Positions 19,429-29,365 are shown, counted from the first letter of the stretch. The stretch: DNA of 32,330 nt from an uncultured Opitutaceae bacterium (GCA_937942145.1 CALDFV010000240.1:1-32330); one strand, 5' to 3'. Translations and numbers: made by a program. The notes: generated by a model not told the origin, from the sequence alone.

Positions 19429-21123
19429 ATGAGACCTCCTCACTACCTAGTTGTAAGCTGTGGCTCGAGCCACATTGCTGCTGTTCATCTGTCGATGAAC
19501 ACAAGCGGTCGCTGCGAGTTGGTCAACTACTGGAGGAAGGAACTAGATCAGTCGCTCAGCGAGCCCCTGCTCTGGCTCAAGGCGGCATCCCAGTCTTTTG
19601 GCGATGTCCGCTCTCGCTTCAAGGGTGACATGCCTGTGGGGTATGCGCTTCCTGGCAATCTGGTACTGACGAAGTATCTGAAGATCCCCCAAGTTCCTGT
19701 GAAGAAGCGGGAAAAGGTGGTCGCGTTTGAGGCCAGGCAGAATATCCCGTACCCGATTGCGGATGTGGCTTGGGATGACTATCTGATCGACGAAGATGAT
19801 CTGGACTTCGAAACCGTCATCGCCGCATCCAAATCTGAGCTTGTGGAATCGCTCTCACTTTACGGAAAGCAATCCAAGATGGATCCAGATGTGATTGAAC
19901 CGACTTTTGTGGGTTTGATCAATGCCTTCAGGTTCAACGAGCCCGAAGCCAGCGGTTGTTCGCTTCTTTTGTCGATCGGCGCAAAGTCGACCGACATTGT
20001 CTTTTTCGATGGTAGCAAGTTCTATTCAAGAAATGTGTCTCTAGGGGGTAACACAGTAACCCAGGAAATTCGAGGCGCTTTAGATTTGCCCTTTGATGAT
20101 GCTGAGAACATCAAGCGAGCTGCGAGCGCGGGTGACCCTTTACCAACGGGGGAGCAAATCGCCTTTAGGGAGGCTCAAGACAGCTTCCTCAAGAAGCTCA
20201 ATGTAGAAATCAGTCGAACCCTTGCCATTTACAAGAATCACGGATACGATGACGATCCCGTTCGGTGCTACATTACTGGGGGAGGGTCTCTGCTGCCGAA
20301 TCTCCAAGGTGGTTTGGGAGACCGTCTCGGTATACCTGTGGGGCACTTCGATCCCTTGAAAGAGGTTCGAGTTTCTACAAGTTGTTCTGACGAGAAGCTC
20401 GAAATGGATAAGGCTTTTCTCGCGGAGGCGATTGGAATCGCGATAGGGCGGTTTTTGCCCGACTCGACGCAAATCAATCTGCTCCCGAGGAGTATCCTAT
20501 GGCAGCGGAAATTTAAACGCCAGCAACCTTACTATCTTTTTGCGGGCCTCGTGGCGTGCGCGGCGATCGCATTGCCACTTGTTAACACAAAAATAGCGGC
20601 ACAACGATACGAAGAGGAGATCCGTAATCTAGATTCGAAAGTGATTCCTCTCCGGGAGCTCAATACTCGCATCAATAATCGAATAGCCGATATTGAGAAA
20701 TTGAGAAGCGTGATTGGGGAGGCGAGTATGATCGCGGAGAGTCGTTCAAACTGGATACAGTTTCTGAATGACATTCATTCGCGGCTCGACGACGTGGAAG
20801 ACGTATGGATAGACCGAATAGAGGTGGCCCGTCCGGTAACTCTCGCCTCAAATACTTCTAACCGTTTCAATTCTAAGCGAAACAACGCGAATGCTGCAGA
20901 ACCCAGCAAGGTCCGCCTTCATCTGGAAGGGCGGTTGCTCGATGTGTCCAATCCCCTTTCGACAGTGAGCCAGGAGTCTAATCGCCGGGTGTCGGCTCTG
21001 TTGGACAGCTTTGCTGCGTCCGAGTTTGTTGAAGGTCTGGAAAACGAGAGTTTCGACAATAACGTGCCTGGCATTCTGAAGTTTAATTTCACTTTGGTGG
21101 TCGATTCCGCCCGCCCATTGTAA
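19429..21123 (+). CDS. PilM-like actin-fold pilus assembly protein with C-terminal PilN-like segment (Amuc_1101-like)
   Basis: PilM-like region: KREKVVAFEARQNIPYPIADVAWDDYLI, LLLSIGAKSTDIVFFDGSKFYSRNVSLGGNTVTQEI, CYITGGGSLLPNLQGGLGDRLGIPVGHFDPLK. Then a TM helix (YYLFAGLVACAAIALPLV) and a coiled-coil/PilN-like region. Confidence 0.85.
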   Translation: MRPPHYLVVSCGSSHIAAVHLSMNTSGRCELVNYWRKELDQSLSEPLLWLKAASQSFGDVRSRFKGDMPVGYALPGNLVLTKYLKIPQVPVKKREKVVAFEARQNIPYPIADVAWDDYLIDEDDLDFETVIAASKSELVESLSLYGKQSKMDPDVIEPTFVGLINAFRFNEPEASGCSLLLSIGAKSTDIVFFDGSKFYSRNVSLGGNTVTQEIRGALDLPFDDAENIKRAASAGDPLPTGEQIAFREAQDSFLKKLNVEISRTLAIYKNHGYDDDPVRCYITGGGSLLPNLQGGLGDRLGIPVGHFDPLKEVRVSTSCSDEKLEMDKAFLAEAIGIAIGRFLPDSTQINLLPRSILWQRKFKRQQPYYLFAGLVACAAIALPLVNTKIAAQRYEEEIRNLDSKVIPLRELNTRINNRIADIEKLRSVIGEASMIAESRSNWIQFLNDIHSRLDDVEDVWIDRIEVARPVTLASNTSNRFNSKRNNANAAEPSKVRLHLEGRLLDVSNPLSTVSQESNRRVSALLDSFAASEFVEGLENESFDNNVPGILKFNFTLVVDSARPL

Positions 21124-21127
21124 TTCG

Positions 21128-22108
21128 ATGTTCTGGCTCAAGCGAAATCCTTTTTTCTATCTCACTCTTGGGCTGCTTTTGGTGGTCGCGATTGGGGGGA
21201 TGCTTTACACTTCGAAGGATGCGGATAGGCTCGATCAGCTCAAGGATCAGTATGAGTCCAAGGACAAGCAATTACAGCTTTTCTTGAGTCGATCTCCCGC
21301 TCCCACGAAAGCCAATCTTGCCGTTTTGGACCGAAATTATGAGCAATTGATGGAGGAGTTTAAGAAATCCCAAGCTTCTCTTAATCTGAGTACATTCGAC
21401 AAGGATCTGTTTTTTGGAAAACCGCCTTCGAACAGCAACGATGCCTTCTTCATGATCGCCAAGTACGTCGAGGATGCCCGGCGACTGGCAATTAGCAGTG
21501 GCGTGAAAACGGTCGAGGGCAGCCGATTTGGGTTTAAGCAGTACGAGAACGTGGGACCATCGAAAGAGGATATTACTCGGGTCCATCGGCAGACGAAGAT
21601 TATGGAAGCCCTGCTTCAAGCCCTATTTGACTCAGGCATCAGCGAGTTCGTATCCATCAAACGTGAAGGATCGGAAGAAGCTCAGCCGCAAGTGAAAGGG
21701 AGAAGTGATTCAACTTCGAACGGGGAATTATTCAGTTTAGAAGGCGATGGCTTGGTTCGCAGCACGGCTTCATTCGATTCTCTGGCCTTCCGGTTGGAAT
21801 TCAAGGGTCAGTCCCTCGCTATGAGAGGATTCCTGAATCGAATCACGGGTTCGTCTTTGCCCTTTTCAGTGCATGAAGTTGATGTGAAGCTCGAACGTGA
21901 ATCTGGGTCTGATGAAGGTCGCAGTGCGATTATTGACAATCCGTTCTTGAGCGAAGAAAACTCGAATGCGCAATCAAGGGCGGTTCAGGTGCCTATCATA
22001 TCGGAAAACGAGTCTCACTTCGGTGTGACCTTGGAGTTTCTTGAGTTGATTGATAGTGGGGAATTGACTGAGGTGGAGCTTGTGGAAAAGGGAAGTGGCA
22101 ATGTTTAG
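21128..22108 (+). CDS. Amuc_1100-like pilus-associated membrane protein
   Basis: N-terminal TM helix (FYLTLGLLLVVAIGGMLYTS), coiled coil (DQLKDQYESKDKQLQLFLSRSPAPTKANLAVLDRNYEQLMEEF), then a periplasmic domain. Sits between the PilM-like and Amuc_1099-like genes. Confidence 0.7.
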   Translation: MFWLKRNPFFYLTLGLLLVVAIGGMLYTSKDADRLDQLKDQYESKDKQLQLFLSRSPAPTKANLAVLDRNYEQLMEEFKKSQASLNLSTFDKDLFFGKPPSNSNDAFFMIAKYVEDARRLAISSGVKTVEGSRFGFKQYENVGPSKEDITRVHRQTKIMEALLQALFDSGISEFVSIKREGSEEAQPQVKGRSDSTSNGELFSLEGDGLVRSTASFDSLAFRLEFKGQSLAMRGFLNRITGSSLPFSVHEVDVKLERESGSDEGRSAIIDNPFLSEENSNAQSRAVQVPIISENESHFGVTLEFLELIDSGELTEVELVEKGSGNV

Positions 22109-23045
22109 ATTTAGTCTATCAGAATTTTTGGATAAGTTCATCCTACTGGTTGCGATGGTCGTTTTTCTTCTGATGGGGATTATGAGCATCAAGAGTGTGA
22201 AAAGTTTAGATACACTATCTAGTCAAGACATGCCGATGCTTTCAGAGAATAAGGTGGACGTGGAGCCGTTCGTTGTAGATAGGCATATCCCTAAGTCAAT
22301 TTCCTGGGCCCCTCCTCAGCCTCAATCTCGTGGAGAGGATTGGGTTTTCGATGTGTTTACGCCTCCGGTGCTTTACTACAACCCTGCCTCGCGAGAGTTT
22401 ACGGTAACTTCTCCGGAAATAACGAACTCGAAATCCAAAGATCCTTGGAAGGCGTTTGAGATAGAGCTTGTTGAAGTGAGGCAGCGCCCGTACCGGCTCC
22501 AATTGGTTGGGTATGCCGGAGAAGAGGGTAACTACATGGCTTATTTCGAGTTCCTGAATACCAATGAACTTCTCTTGGCTAAATCGGGCAAAATGCTTGT
22601 GGAAGCAGGGGTTAAAGTCCTTTCTTTCGAAGTGAAGCAGATGGAGGTCGAGCAAGAGGGAAGCATGCCGGTCTTTGAAAAGGTGGGTGTTGCCCGATTG
22701 CTTGACTATGAGACTAACGAAGAAGTTTATCTCACGAATTTGGAGACGAAAATGTTCTCTGATCTGGAGGCCAAAGTTCGTTCTACTGAGAATGGAGACG
22801 TTTATGTCGTTCGTGAAGGAAGCCAGGTTGAGCTGGCAGATAGTTCATATGTGATCGGGGCTCTGTCAGACAGCCCTCCGGAAGCGATGGTAACGAAAAT
22901 TTCTATCGATGGCGGAAAACGCCTTTCCAAATTGCTCAAGCCGTCTGCGACTGACGATTTGCTGAATCAAGGTAACCAAGATCAAGGTACTTACAGTCCT
23001 TTCGCGATTAGGCCAAAAATCGTCTCTCCGAAACCCAATAGTTAA
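22101..23045 (+). CDS. Amuc_1099-like pilus-system protein (single TM, PilP-like position)
   Basis: ATG at 22101 overlaps the upstream stop (ATGTTTAG). N-terminal TM helix LDKFILLVAMVVFLLMGIM; sits between the Amuc_1100-like and secretin genes. Confidence 0.65.
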   Translation: MFRFSLSEFLDKFILLVAMVVFLLMGIMSIKSVKSLDTLSSQDMPMLSENKVDVEPFVVDRHIPKSISWAPPQPQSRGEDWVFDVFTPPVLYYNPASREFTVTSPEITNSKSKDPWKAFEIELVEVRQRPYRLQLVGYAGEEGNYMAYFEFLNTNELLLAKSGKMLVEAGVKVLSFEVKQMEVEQEGSMPVFEKVGVARLLDYETNEEVYLTNLETKMFSDLEAKVRSTENGDVYVVREGSQVELADSSYVIGALSDSPPEAMVTKISIDGGKRLSKLLKPSATDDLLNQGNQDQGTYSPFAIRPKIVSPKPNS

Positions 23046-23071
23046 TTTCCCCAATCAGAGCTCCCAAGCCT

Positions 23072-25633
23072 ATGAAAAACTTAAAATCACATTTTTCGAA
23101 ATTCGCTGTATACGCTGCAGTTGCCATGATTTCGATCGTCTCGACAAGTTCCTCCTTGGGACAGAGTGAGATCGATACCAAGATCCGATTGATGTCGGAG
23201 GCTCTGCAAGCACGCGACTCGGGAGACTTGGAGAAAGCCCGAGAGCGATTGAATCAGCTGTTGGAGATTACACCGGCTGACCGTTCAGTCCAAAGCATTC
23301 TCAAAAGCGTCGATAGCATGATCGCTGACAAGAACAGTGCGGGTGGCTCGAACGCTGCGTCGGCAGCCGCAGATCGAAGGGCAGCCCTGCAAAGCGAAGC
23401 GGAATATTTGGCGCGACTAGAGGCAGAGCGTATTGAAAAATCAATGGTGAGCGCTCGAGAGATTCGTGAAATCGCTTTAAGACAAAGTAAGCGCGGTGAC
23501 TTTCCGCTCGCTCTCAAAACCATTGATAGCGCGATTGGAATGCTGGAGCCGAATCCATTGACGCAAACGCTGATTGATGAGCTCAAGCGCGATCAGCGGG
23601 AGATCTTGAGAAAGCAATCGACGAGCGATGCCCGGCGTGTGTCCGCCGCCGAATCCTCAAATGGACTTTTGCCTATCGACCAGATCAGTCCAGATTTCGT
23701 CAATCTTCAGCAAGAGATTGAAGCATTGTCACTGCGCGGCCGGAGCCAGTTCATCGCAGGCGATATCGACGGAGCGGAGTCTTCCTTCAAGCAAATCGAA
23801 GCGCTAGATCCCAATAGCGCGATGGCGAAAAGCTTCCTTGTGAAGATCTCTCAAGAAAGACAGTCATTGGCTTACCTAAATAAACTGAAGTCTAGGGAAC
23901 AGCTTCTGGAAGAAGTCTCTAGCGCCTGGCAACGTCCGGGTATTTACGAAGAGCGTCCAGATGTGAACCCAACGGTGTTAGGCCCTGCTCCATTGCTGCA
24001 GAAGCTGGACCGGATTGTCATAGCCAATGTCAATTTTACTGAAGTCCCTCTTAACCAAGCAGTGAATACGCTAAGCGCGATTTCCGAGGATTTTGATAAC
24101 ACAGATATAGGAGCACCCGGTGTAAATCTCGTGCTCCTAGATCCAGAGCGGATCAATCCTACCGTGAACATCACGCTCCGCCATTTGTCGCTGAGGCGAA
24201 TATTGGATTTCATTGTCGACTCTGTTGGCTTTCAGTACGAAATCCAGGAAGATGCGGTAGTTCTGCGACCAGGAGGTGAAAATCGAAATCTGAATACAGA
24301 AGTATTTCCCGTTTCCCGGTCCACTGTAATTCGGATGACTGGATTGTCGGGTTCTTCGACTGAAAGCGCGTTTGATGCGGATCCATTCGCTTCTGGTGGT
24401 GGCACATCATCACCTGCAAGAGGAATGGCGAGCGATGCATTCACCATTCAAAATTTCTTGCAGCAGGCGGGGGTAGATTTCAGCAACACCGAAGGTAGCA
24501 CAATGGCTTACGACGGATCGGCGATGATTGTGACCCAATCCACGCGAAACCTGGAGCGTATCCGAAATATACTGAATCGGTATACCGATGTTAAGCAGGT
24601 CGAAATTGAAGCTAAGTTCCTCGAGGTTCAAGAAGGGACGATCGAAGAATTGGGATTTGATTGGATACTGACCCATGACGATAGCAGAACAAGTAGTAAT
24701 CCAAATGGAACGGGTGAGGACTACCGGAGTTCACTGAGAAGTCTCTCTGATACAAGTTCCCCCTCAAATGTATCGAGTGCTATTTTGATCGACGGACTGG
24801 AAGTCGAGCGGATTACACCTCCGGATATTCCAGGTGGCGTGCCTCTTGGGGTAGGCAGTGAGCCTTTGACACGAATTTTTGGGGACATCGGAAAGATGAG
24901 CGTGGACGTTGCCGTTCGCGCACTTTCCCAGACTTCCGGATCCGATCTGTTAAGCGCTCCTAAAGTAACCGTGCTTTCCGGAAACCAGGCGGAAATAAAC
25001 GTTAGCCAGGAGTTTCGTTACCCGACCCGCTACACGGATACTGAGAGTAATGTTGGTAATACCAGTGGTAGTATCAACGGTGGAGGTGCTGCTGGAGTAA
25101 CGATTACACCTGGTACGCCAGAAGATTTCGAAACTAGAAATATCGGAGTCGAACTCTCGGTAACGCCAATCGTTGAAGAGGATGATTACAGTATTACTTT
25201 GGAGCTCAACCCGAGCGTGACCGAATTTGAAGGATTCGTCGAGTACGGCGGGCCGAGCGTCGCATTGACTGCGGACCGCACAGTGAAAGTTCCCTCGGGT
25301 TTCTATCAACCGATTTTCGCGGTGAGGGAAATCTCAACCAAAGTTACCATATGGGATGGGGCAACCGTGGTAATGGGTGGTTTAACGCGTGAAGACGTGA
25401 TCACGGTTAACGACAAAGTTCCTTTTCTTGGAGACATGCCATTTTTCGGGCGGTTCTTCCGCTCTGAAGGTGAGACGTCCTCCAAGCGGAATTTGCTGAT
25501 ATTCGTTACGGCAAATCTGGTTAGTCCTGGTGGATCGCCCAAGCGTCAAACCCTTCGAGGGGTACAGCCAGGGGCACTCTTCCAGAATCCGACAATTGTA
25601 ACTCCGGGCGGAAGCGAGTCACGGAGTCAATAG
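23072..25633 (+). CDS. Type IV pilus-type secretin (PilQ/Amuc_1098-like outer membrane protein)
   Basis: Signal peptide, N-terminal TPR-like helices, STN-like VNITLRHLSLRRILDFIVDSVGFQYEIQEDAVVLRPG, and secretin core (LLSAPKVTVLSGNQAEINVSQEFRYPTRY...VELSVTPIVEEDDYSITLELNPSVTEFEGF...VVMGGLTREDVITVNDKVPFLGDMPFFGRFFRSEG). Confidence 0.93.
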   Translation: MKNLKSHFSKFAVYAAVAMISIVSTSSSLGQSEIDTKIRLMSEALQARDSGDLEKARERLNQLLEITPADRSVQSILKSVDSMIADKNSAGGSNAASAAADRRAALQSEAEYLARLEAERIEKSMVSAREIREIALRQSKRGDFPLALKTIDSAIGMLEPNPLTQTLIDELKRDQREILRKQSTSDARRVSAAESSNGLLPIDQISPDFVNLQQEIEALSLRGRSQFIAGDIDGAESSFKQIEALDPNSAMAKSFLVKISQERQSLAYLNKLKSREQLLEEVSSAWQRPGIYEERPDVNPTVLGPAPLLQKLDRIVIANVNFTEVPLNQAVNTLSAISEDFDNTDIGAPGVNLVLLDPERINPTVNITLRHLSLRRILDFIVDSVGFQYEIQEDAVVLRPGGENRNLNTEVFPVSRSTVIRMTGLSGSSTESAFDADPFASGGGTSSPARGMASDAFTIQNFLQQAGVDFSNTEGSTMAYDGSAMIVTQSTRNLERIRNILNRYTDVKQVEIEAKFLEVQEGTIEELGFDWILTHDDSRTSSNPNGTGEDYRSSLRSLSDTSSPSNVSSAILIDGLEVERITPPDIPGGVPLGVGSEPLTRIFGDIGKMSVDVAVRALSQTSGSDLLSAPKVTVLSGNQAEINVSQEFRYPTRYTDTESNVGNTSGSINGGGAAGVTITPGTPEDFETRNIGVELSVTPIVEEDDYSITLELNPSVTEFEGFVEYGGPSVALTADRTVKVPSGFYQPIFAVREISTKVTIWDGATVVMGGLTREDVITVNDKVPFLGDMPFFGRFFRSEGETSSKRNLLIFVTANLVSPGGSPKRQTLRGVQPGALFQNPTIVTPGGSESRSQ

Positions 25634-25711
25634 CCCGTCGACTGATAGGCCTCTCAGTTATTCCACATTTGATATTTGCTCTTCCTCGTGTGGATGCGCG
25701 AGGATTGCATT

Positions 25712-26602
25712 ATGCCAAAGTACTTGCTCGTTGACGGATTCAATATGGCGTTTCGCGCCTATTATGCCGTTCATGAATTAGCCCGTTCCGACGGATTTCC
25801 AACGAATGCGCTCTACGGTTGGGTTCGCTCGATGTGGAAGCTCGTGGACGATCAGAAGCCAGATGAGACGATCGTCTTCTTCGACCTTGGAGGAGCCCAG
25901 GCGAAGCTGGCATTATTGCCTGAATACAAGGCGAATCGAGGTGAAACTCCCGAGGATTTTGAGAAGCAGGTTCCGATTATCAAGGCTCTCACGCAAGCGA
26001 TGGGGTATGGGATATACGAAGAAGACGGAGTCGAGTCCGATGACATCCTCGCTGCTTATGCGAATCGGTTATGTTCCAGGGAAGAGAATGCCCATGTGAT
26101 GATAGTGAGTGCCGACAAGGATTTTGCCCAATCGGTGACAGATCGAATCCACATGCTGTTGCCGCCCCCCACGGCGAATCCAAGACTGGGTTGGCGCGTA
26201 CTTGATCCAGAAGGTGTGGAAACTAAGTTTGGAGTAAAAACCACCCAAATAGCAGACTATTTGTCACTCATCGGAGATACGTCGGACAATATTCCCGGAA
26301 TTCCTGGCGTGGGTCCGAAGACCGCTGTGAAGTGGTTGAATGAATACAATGATATCGAAGGAGTTTCCAGTAACTCAAGTAGCCTAAAGCCAGTTCGATT
26401 TCAGGAGATTGTTCCGACGATGAGTGAACAACTGGCGATTAACCGGAAGATTATTACTTTTGATCCGGATTGCGGGCCGGAGTTTATTCCCTCGGGTGTA
26501 GTCGACCCAACAAGCCTTTTCAAAATCCTTGAAGAGATGGAGATGAAAACGCATCTGAAAGAAGCAAAAAAGCGGTATTCTCAGGGCGAGTTGGCTCTGT
26601 AG
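25712..26602 (+). CDS. Stand-alone 5'-3' exonuclease (PolA N-terminal-type / FEN-like)
   Basis: KYLLVDGFNMAFRAYYAVHELARSDGFPTNALYG, EEDGVESDDILAAYA, VSADKDFAQSV, YLSLIGDTSDNIPGIPGVGPKTAVKWL (H3TH). No polymerase domain follows. Confidence 0.92.
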   Translation: MPKYLLVDGFNMAFRAYYAVHELARSDGFPTNALYGWVRSMWKLVDDQKPDETIVFFDLGGAQAKLALLPEYKANRGETPEDFEKQVPIIKALTQAMGYGIYEEDGVESDDILAAYANRLCSREENAHVMIVSADKDFAQSVTDRIHMLLPPPTANPRLGWRVLDPEGVETKFGVKTTQIADYLSLIGDTSDNIPGIPGVGPKTAVKWLNEYNDIEGVSSNSSSLKPVRFQEIVPTMSEQLAINRKIITFDPDCGPEFIPSGVVDPTSLFKILEEMEMKTHLKEAKKRYSQGELAL

Positions 26603-26727
26603 ACTATTGCGCGTCTGACCGTACTTCGTTTTTCAAGCTAGGCGGGAAAATCTTCGTATCTCGTAATGATCGATTTTTGGGATTTCCAATTTGGCGACAT
26701 CCGCACGTGGCCCAGAGGGCGAAACGG

Positions 26728-26802
<75 letters not shown>

Positions 26803-26916
26803 AACCGTTGGAAAGGGAGGAAAAAGTGCTCCAAATCTAAGTCAAGTCAAGTTTCCTTTAGATCTGGTGTAGATGTTCCGATGGATTGCCCCCCGGCCGG
26901 AACCCTAATGGAAGAG

Positions 26917-27228
26917 TCAATTTGGGGATACTGCGGCAAGGAGCTTTCTAATTTCGGCTTCCGGTGCCTCATGCTCTTGCTCAATTGCGAGTTTGAGGGC
27001 TCGATTTAGTTCAACCCTTGCCTCCTCCATTCTTTTTAGAGCTATTTGGCATTTAGCTTTGAGAATCGAAGCCATCATCCAATCCGGCTTCTTTTGCTGG
27101 CACTTTTCGAACAGAGGAATCGCCTTGCTAGGATTCCCCTCATCCATAAGCGCTTGGCCGAGTGAAAAGCGGAACAATTCGTTCTCTGGATTTGCGGCGA
27201 GGAGCTCTTTGAATTTCTCGGACTTCAT
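26917..27228 (-). CDS. Small TPR-repeat protein
   Basis: 103 aa with TPR-like ENELFRFSLGQALMDEGNPSKAIPLFEKCQQKKPDWMMASILKAKCQIALKRMEEARVELNRAL. Confidence 0.8.
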   Translation of the reverse strand: MKSEKFKELLAANPENELFRFSLGQALMDEGNPSKAIPLFEKCQQKKPDWMMASILKAKCQIALKRMEEARVELNRALKLAIEQEHEAPEAEIRKLLAAVSPN

Positions 27229-27265
27229 TGTATTCTACGATTGTTCCAGCTGAATGGCTGGGAAC

Positions 27266-29365
27266 TCATTGGCGGGGCGGGATTCTACGAAGGGTTGGAG
27301 AGATGGATTCATCAATGTCGCGAAAACGATCTTCGCGGTCTGATTGGTTCATGCGAATGAACTTGGACTTTGGTAAACTCTGCAAGAATTGGCGACCATA
27401 AGATTTTTGCAGTACGCGGGAATCTAGAATCGTGATGATTCCCTGGTCGTCTTTTTTTCGTATCAGTCTGCCGATGCCCTGTCGGAACTTAATTAGAGCC
27501 TCTGGCAACGTCATTTCTGCGAATGGATTTCCACCTTGTTCTTTGATCCGCTCGGACTTCGCTTCAGCGATGGGGTGGGTGGGAACATCGAATGGGAGCC
27601 GCGTCAGTATGACTTGTGACAGAGCGGGTCCAGGAACGTCTACGCCGGTCCAGAAGCTGTCGGTTCCAAAGAGAACGCCATTGCCAGAGTTTCGCAGACC
27701 GGCGGAAAGTTCGGATCGATTGAGTCCTTGTCCTTGGGCAAAGAACGCGCGACCGGAATCGAGAAAGTGAGATTCAAGCGCATCACCGGCTTTCCTAAGG
27801 TCTGAGTAGTTAGTGAAGAGGACAAGCGTACCCCCCGCTACACGATCCACGCAGAATTTAATGTAGTCGATCAGTGTCTCGATTGCCAGTTTCGCTTCTT
27901 CGGGAGTGGGAGCGGGAATATCGCTCGCAACGTAGATCCGGGTATTGGCTTCGTAGTCGAAGGGCGATTCGACTCGGTGGGCGGTTTTGCCTTCGGCACC
28001 GACTTTTAATTGAAAAGGGACTAAGTCTTGCGCGATCGAGAGCGTAGCGCTGGTAAGGACCACTGAGCGATCTTCGCCAAACAATTCTTCACGGAGGTAG
28101 GGCGCGATCTCAATGGGCGCGGTGCGCAATGTGACAATTTGGTTTCTCCGGCCACTTCGTTCAATCCAGTGGACATGATCCTCTTCTGCTAGGTCGATGA
28201 AACGTCGGATTCCTGCGTAGTAGCTGTGCACTCGGTTTCTCTGGTCCTTGAGCTCGTCGTGCATCGCCCCGTCTTCGATCTTCGAAAGAATGCCATCCAT
28301 AACTTGGACCACTGCTTTAAGCGGAGAAACAATGGTGGGCTCGCACCAGTCAGGCTCTGAAATACGGGCAATAGGGCGTTGAGACAGTCGAGTAGCCGCA
28401 ATGTATCCAAAAAATTCCTGCGAAGCTTCTTGTGCGTCTACGATAGCTTGAAGCTGTTTAGGGTGAGCCCACTTGCGGACAACACCTGACTTTCGTTTCG
28501 GATTAAACAGACTCTTAAGTTGACGATCGAGACCATAGGAACTGATACGAGCTCCGAAGTGTTCGGTCGCGACTTCGGCAGTTGTATGCGCCTCGTCAAT
28601 AATAAGAAAGTCTTCAGGAAGGAGAATCCCCTTGGCGTTGGGAGCCAGACCTCCGGCGCTCAGGAGAGCGAAGAGGAGACTGTGGTTTACGATGACCACT
28701 TGGGCTTTGCGCATTTCAGCCCGAGCTTTTTGGTAGTAGCAGGTGTTTGGGTTGCAGTTCTTTCGATTACAGGCTGAACCTTCGGCATTGACCATTTCCC
28801 ACACATCGTAGTTGGGAATCGGATTCATCTCTTGGCGCAGGCCCGATTTAGTATTTTGCGACCAGTCTGCGATTCGTTTCAGCTCATCGATCTCATCGTT
28901 TGGGAATAATTCCGTCTTGTTGGCGATCGCGTTGGCCAGGCGGGTGGGGCAGAGGTAGTTTCCTTTTCCTACAAGAATGACAGACCGGAATTCAGCATAT
29001 TTTTCCAGTTCGGGAACTTTGCGAAATAGAGTGCGGCAAATCGGCAAGTCGTTTCTTTCGATCTGCTCCTGTAGGGCAATCGTATTGGATGAAACGATAC
29101 AGGGTCTTTTCGAATCGATAGAGTGGATGACTCCTGGAACTAGATAAGCAAGGCTCTTCCCGACACCGGTTCCTGCTTCAAAAACAAGCGGTTGGTCTTC
29201 CTGCATGGATAAGCTGACCGCTTTGGCCATAGAACTTTGTTCAGGGCGGTGCTCGAGAGAGAGAGCGGTCTGCAGCCAGCCCATTTCGTTGAAAACGCGT
29301 GCAACGGTATCGGTCAGGTAAGGGGTCGGCGAGCGGCTTTCTGCACCTTCGTTAGGCGAAATCAT
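27266..29365 (-). CDS. dinG: DinG/Rad3-family ATP-dependent helicase
   Basis: Walker A-like FEAGTGVGKSLAYLVPG, Fe-S-type cysteines CNRKNCNPNTCYY, DEAH box (LIIDEAHTTAE), and C-terminal FRQGIGRLIRKKDDQGIITILDSR. Confidence 0.92.
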   Translation of the reverse strand: MISPNEGAESRSPTPYLTDTVARVFNEMGWLQTALSLEHRPEQSSMAKAVSLSMQEDQPLVFEAGTGVGKSLAYLVPGVIHSIDSKRPCIVSSNTIALQEQIERNDLPICRTLFRKVPELEKYAEFRSVILVGKGNYLCPTRLANAIANKTELFPNDEIDELKRIADWSQNTKSGLRQEMNPIPNYDVWEMVNAEGSACNRKNCNPNTCYYQKARAEMRKAQVVIVNHSLLFALLSAGGLAPNAKGILLPEDFLIIDEAHTTAEVATEHFGARISSYGLDRQLKSLFNPKRKSGVVRKWAHPKQLQAIVDAQEASQEFFGYIAATRLSQRPIARISEPDWCEPTIVSPLKAVVQVMDGILSKIEDGAMHDELKDQRNRVHSYYAGIRRFIDLAEEDHVHWIERSGRRNQIVTLRTAPIEIAPYLREELFGEDRSVVLTSATLSIAQDLVPFQLKVGAEGKTAHRVESPFDYEANTRIYVASDIPAPTPEEAKLAIETLIDYIKFCVDRVAGGTLVLFTNYSDLRKAGDALESHFLDSGRAFFAQGQGLNRSELSAGLRNSGNGVLFGTDSFWTGVDVPGPALSQVILTRLPFDVPTHPIAEAKSERIKEQGGNPFAEMTLPEALIKFRQGIGRLIRKKDDQGIITILDSRVLQKSYGRQFLQSLPKSKFIRMNQSDREDRFRDIDESISPTLRRIPPRQ

